Part shown: positions 20,240 through 20,302 of the stretch, one piece after another
Position numbering within the stretch: position 1 is the stretch's first letter
How the letters are laid out: each line of letters starts with the position of its first letter
Virus record (IMG/VR): IMGVR_UViG_3300034375_004574
Location: 1 to 20,302 of that record
Origin: a virus
Length of the DNA stretch: 20,302 nt
Direction: 5' to 3' (one strand)
Notes under the pieces: generated by a model
Told to the model about the DNA's origin: nothing
Seen by the model: the letters and a program-made list of their open reading frames with translations, nothing else
The model's database searches: none
Position numbers and translations under genes: made by a program

Positions 20240-20302
20240 TAGTCGGCTCCTCTATCTCTGCGCTACCCAAATACCATTCGCCGTTATCGCCATCGTTGAC
20301 AA
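20229..20302 (-). CDS. C-terminal end of an unidentified gene (truncated by the window)
   Basis: One minus-strand frame is open from the right edge to a TGA at 20229, encoding the acidic tail VNDGDNGEWYLGSAEIEEP and four more residues. It overlaps the zinc-ribbon gene by 11 bases, in keeping with the operon. A second frame also reads open to a TAG nearer 20250, so the choice rests on composition and on the overlap. Too little is visible for a function. Confidence 0.4.
   Translation of the reverse strand, partial: VNDGDNGEWYLGSAEIEEPTNAV

Overview
The window looks like part of a lytic tailed-phage genome, most likely a short-tailed (podovirus-type) phage of an unidentified bacterium. Genes are packed almost end to end, most carry good Shine-Dalgarno (SD) sites, and there is no rRNA, tRNA, integrase, repressor or metabolic gene in view. 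The host cannot be read from the sequence. The SD sites suit a bacterium, and nothing else is diagnostic.

Left arm (1-9703, plus strand): virion genes. A 5'-truncated beta-propeller-like tail protein (T7 gp12 / P22 gp10 type) is followed by three tiny basic proteins, two that belong to one call each in the track of readable frames and one 90-residue protein, then two Ala/Gln-rich helical proteins, a giant 1789-residue protein (probably an ejected internal virion protein) and a single-span membrane protein that could be a holin. The order (nozzle, then several internal proteins ending in a giant one) follows the T7 plan. Five junctions are TAATG stop/start overlaps.

Junction (9702-9739): a 13-bp stem-loop with one mismatch separates two convergent operons. 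It is better placed as a terminator for the leftward operon.

Right arm (9748-20302, minus strand, read right to left): replication, recombination and nucleotide-recycling genes. In transcription order: the tail of an unidentified gene, a zinc-ribbon protein, a winged-helix protein, a 70-residue unknown, a 32-residue membrane microprotein, an SNF2 helicase with an inserted zinc ribbon, an HNH nuclease, an oligoribonuclease, a Cas4/RecB-like Fe-S nuclease, a Sak4-like RecA-fold ATPase, an SSB-like protein, an archaeo-eukaryotic-type primase, a RepA-like helicase carrying a PriCT-like domain, a family-A DNA polymerase with 3'-5' exonuclease, a 31-residue Cys-rich microprotein and a RuvC-like resolvase. 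Together these make a compact replisome (primase, helicase, polymerase, SSB) with a recombination set (Sak4, exonuclease, resolvase). Almost every junction overlaps, by 4, 7, 8, 11 or 17 nt. The exceptions are 33 nt before the oligoribonuclease gene, 18 nt before the SSB gene, and 79 nt before the primase gene, which holds a perfect 12-bp GC-rich hairpin.

The most notable items are two microproteins (31 and 32 residues) locked into the replication operon by overlaps and strong SD sites, a perfect 13-bp-arm palindrome inside the start of the polymerase gene, a shared C-terminal motif in three consecutive mini-proteins, an RRPSSAGG peptide recurring in two different virion proteins with different codons, and sharp flips of third-codon-position preference within single genes. 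There is no gene-free stretch over 300 bases.
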